The notes under the pieces were generated by a model that was given only the letters and a program-made list of their open reading frames with translations, made no database searches and was not told where the DNA came from. 6,765 nucleotides of DNA from an uncultured Cytophagaceae bacterium (lineage in GTDB: Bacteria; Bacteroidota; Bacteroidia; Cytophagales; Spirosomataceae): positions 1 through 6,765 of the forward strand of contig CAJCBY010000034.1 in assembly GCA_903960725.1 (NCBI GenBank). The letters run 5' to 3'. Shown piece by piece: positions 6,118 to 6,765 of the stretch. A program made the position numbers and the translations under genes. Position 1 is the stretch's first letter; every line of letters begins with the position of its first letter.

Positions 6118-6148
6118 AAAAAGCCGACTCAATGAGCCGGCCTTTCTT
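6118..6148. terminator. Likely bidirectional intrinsic terminator between the sulfatase gene and katG
   Basis: GCCG (6123-6126) and CTC (6128-6130) pair with GAG (6134-6136) and CGGC (6138-6141), with one A-C mismatch and a short AAT loop. An A-tract lies on the left (6118-6122, continuing the A-rich end of the sulfatase gene) and CCTTTCTT lies on the right. On the minus strand the left tract becomes a long T-run, so termination of katG should be strong. On the plus strand the T-run is interrupted. The position between two convergent genes fits a shared terminator. Confidence 0.75.
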
Positions 6149-6164
6149 CAAACTTTAAAACAAT

Positions 6165-6765
6165 CTATTTAAAAGTTACATCAAAGCGGTCAAGGTTCAT
6201 CACCTTTGTCCAAGCTGCTACGAAATCCTTCACAAATTTGTTTTGTGCATCTTTCGTTGCATATACTTCCGCTAAAGCACGAAGCTCTGAGTTCGAACCA
6301 AAGATCAAGTCAGCACGTGTCGCCGTAGCTACCGCAGCACCTGTCTTTGCATCTGTTCCTGCAAACTCTTCTTTCGTTGCGTTCGCTGGCTTCCAAGTCG
6401 TACCCATCTCTAATAAGTTCACAAAGAAGTCATTTGTCAATGCATCTTTCTTCGTAGTGAAAATACCGTGCTTCGAACCATTGTAGTTCGTATTCAAGGC
6501 GCGCATACCACCCGTTAATACCGTCATTTCTGGCGCTGTCAAGGTTAATAATTGCGCTTTATCTACGAACAATTCTTCTGTCGATAACGTGTATTGTGTT
6601 TTCAAGTAGTTGCGGAAACCATCAGCCATCGGCTCTAATAAGCCTACTGAAGCTACGTCTGTTTGCTCTTGTGTTGCATCCATACGACCTGGGATAAAGG
6701 ATACAGTAGTTTTAACACCAGCATTTGCTGCTGCTTTTTCTACCGCAGCAGAACCACCTAGGACG
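6165..6765 (-). CDS. katG: Catalase-peroxidase KatG, C-terminal part (cut by the right edge)
   Basis: The last 199 codons are visible and the frame stays open to the right edge, so the real start lies outside; the internal Met at 6683 is not a start. The segment corresponds to the C-terminal, non-haem-binding peroxidase-like domain of a protein usually about 720-750 residues long. Recognisable KatG landmarks in order are [90 protein letters not shown] and the end [13 protein letters not shown]. The enzyme removes hydrogen peroxide by catalase and peroxidase reactions, normally in the cytoplasm; the active site (distal Trp-Tyr-Met crosslink and haem His) is in the missing N-terminal part. VLGGS replaces the VLGGC that I recall in many homologues, a conservative change. 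It converges on the sulfatase gene and shares the terminator at 6118-6148. No functional link with the glycan genes is implied. Confidence 0.95.
   Translation of the reverse strand, partial: VLGGSAAVEKAAANAGVKTTVSFIPGRMDATQEQTDVASVGLLEPMADGFRNYLKTQYTLSTEELFVDKAQLLTLTAPEMTVLTGGMRALNTNYNGSKHGIFTTKKDALTNDFFVNLLEMGTTWKPANATKEEFAGTDAKTGAAVATATRADLIFGSNSELRALAEVYATKDAQNKFVKDFVAAWTKVMNLDRFDVTFK

Noticed and set aside
6238..6486. Plus-strand open frame antisense to katG
   Set aside because: The minus strand carries continuous KatG motifs throughout this interval, so the plus frame is a shadow.

Overview
The window looks like a chromosomal piece of a Bacteroidota bacterium, probably a member of the Cytophagales-like groups. 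The phylum call rests on several signs. A TAnnTTTG-type -7 promoter element is visible. Starts lack clear Shine-Dalgarno sequences. Several protein types are common in that phylum: an XRE regulator with a 2TM tail, a PD40 propeller, a Tat-exported Gfo/Idh/MocA protein, an exported S1 sulfatase and a GH3 glycosidase with a DLNKN-type N-terminus. Genus-level placement is not possible from the sequence alone.

Layout. At the left edge (1-171, minus strand) is the N-terminus of an exported GH3-type glycosidase, which reads out of the window. Divergent from it is a plus-strand DUF1801/YdeI-type protein (225-872) that ends in a complete CDGSH iron-sulfur motif. It is followed by an XRE regulator with two membrane segments (932-1438). 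A minus-strand integral-membrane methyltransferase of the isoprenylcysteine/phospholipid type (1419-1988) converges on that regulator, with a 20-bp overlap of coding ends. Its promoter is the clearest in the window.

The centre (2109-6117) is a plus-strand three-gene cluster: an exported PD40/TolB-like beta-propeller, a Tat-exported Gfo/Idh/MocA NAD(P)-dependent oxidoreductase, and an exported formylglycine sulfatase. The last two genes are 1 bp apart. Together with the nearby GH3 gene this suggests extracytoplasmic processing of a sulfated glycan, with oxidation, desulfation and glycoside cleavage. The substrate is unknown and the functional link is inference. A hairpin with A/T tracts on both sides (6118-6148) probably terminates transcription in both directions. 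Beyond it, the 3' part of katG (catalase-peroxidase) enters on the minus strand from the right edge.

No tRNA, rRNA, CRISPR array, insertion sequence or phage gene was seen, and no gene-free stretch exceeds about 120 bp. Most of the window is ordinary genome. The items most worth a second look are the CDGSH tail on the DUF1801/YdeI protein and the exported propeller-oxidoreductase-sulfatase trio.
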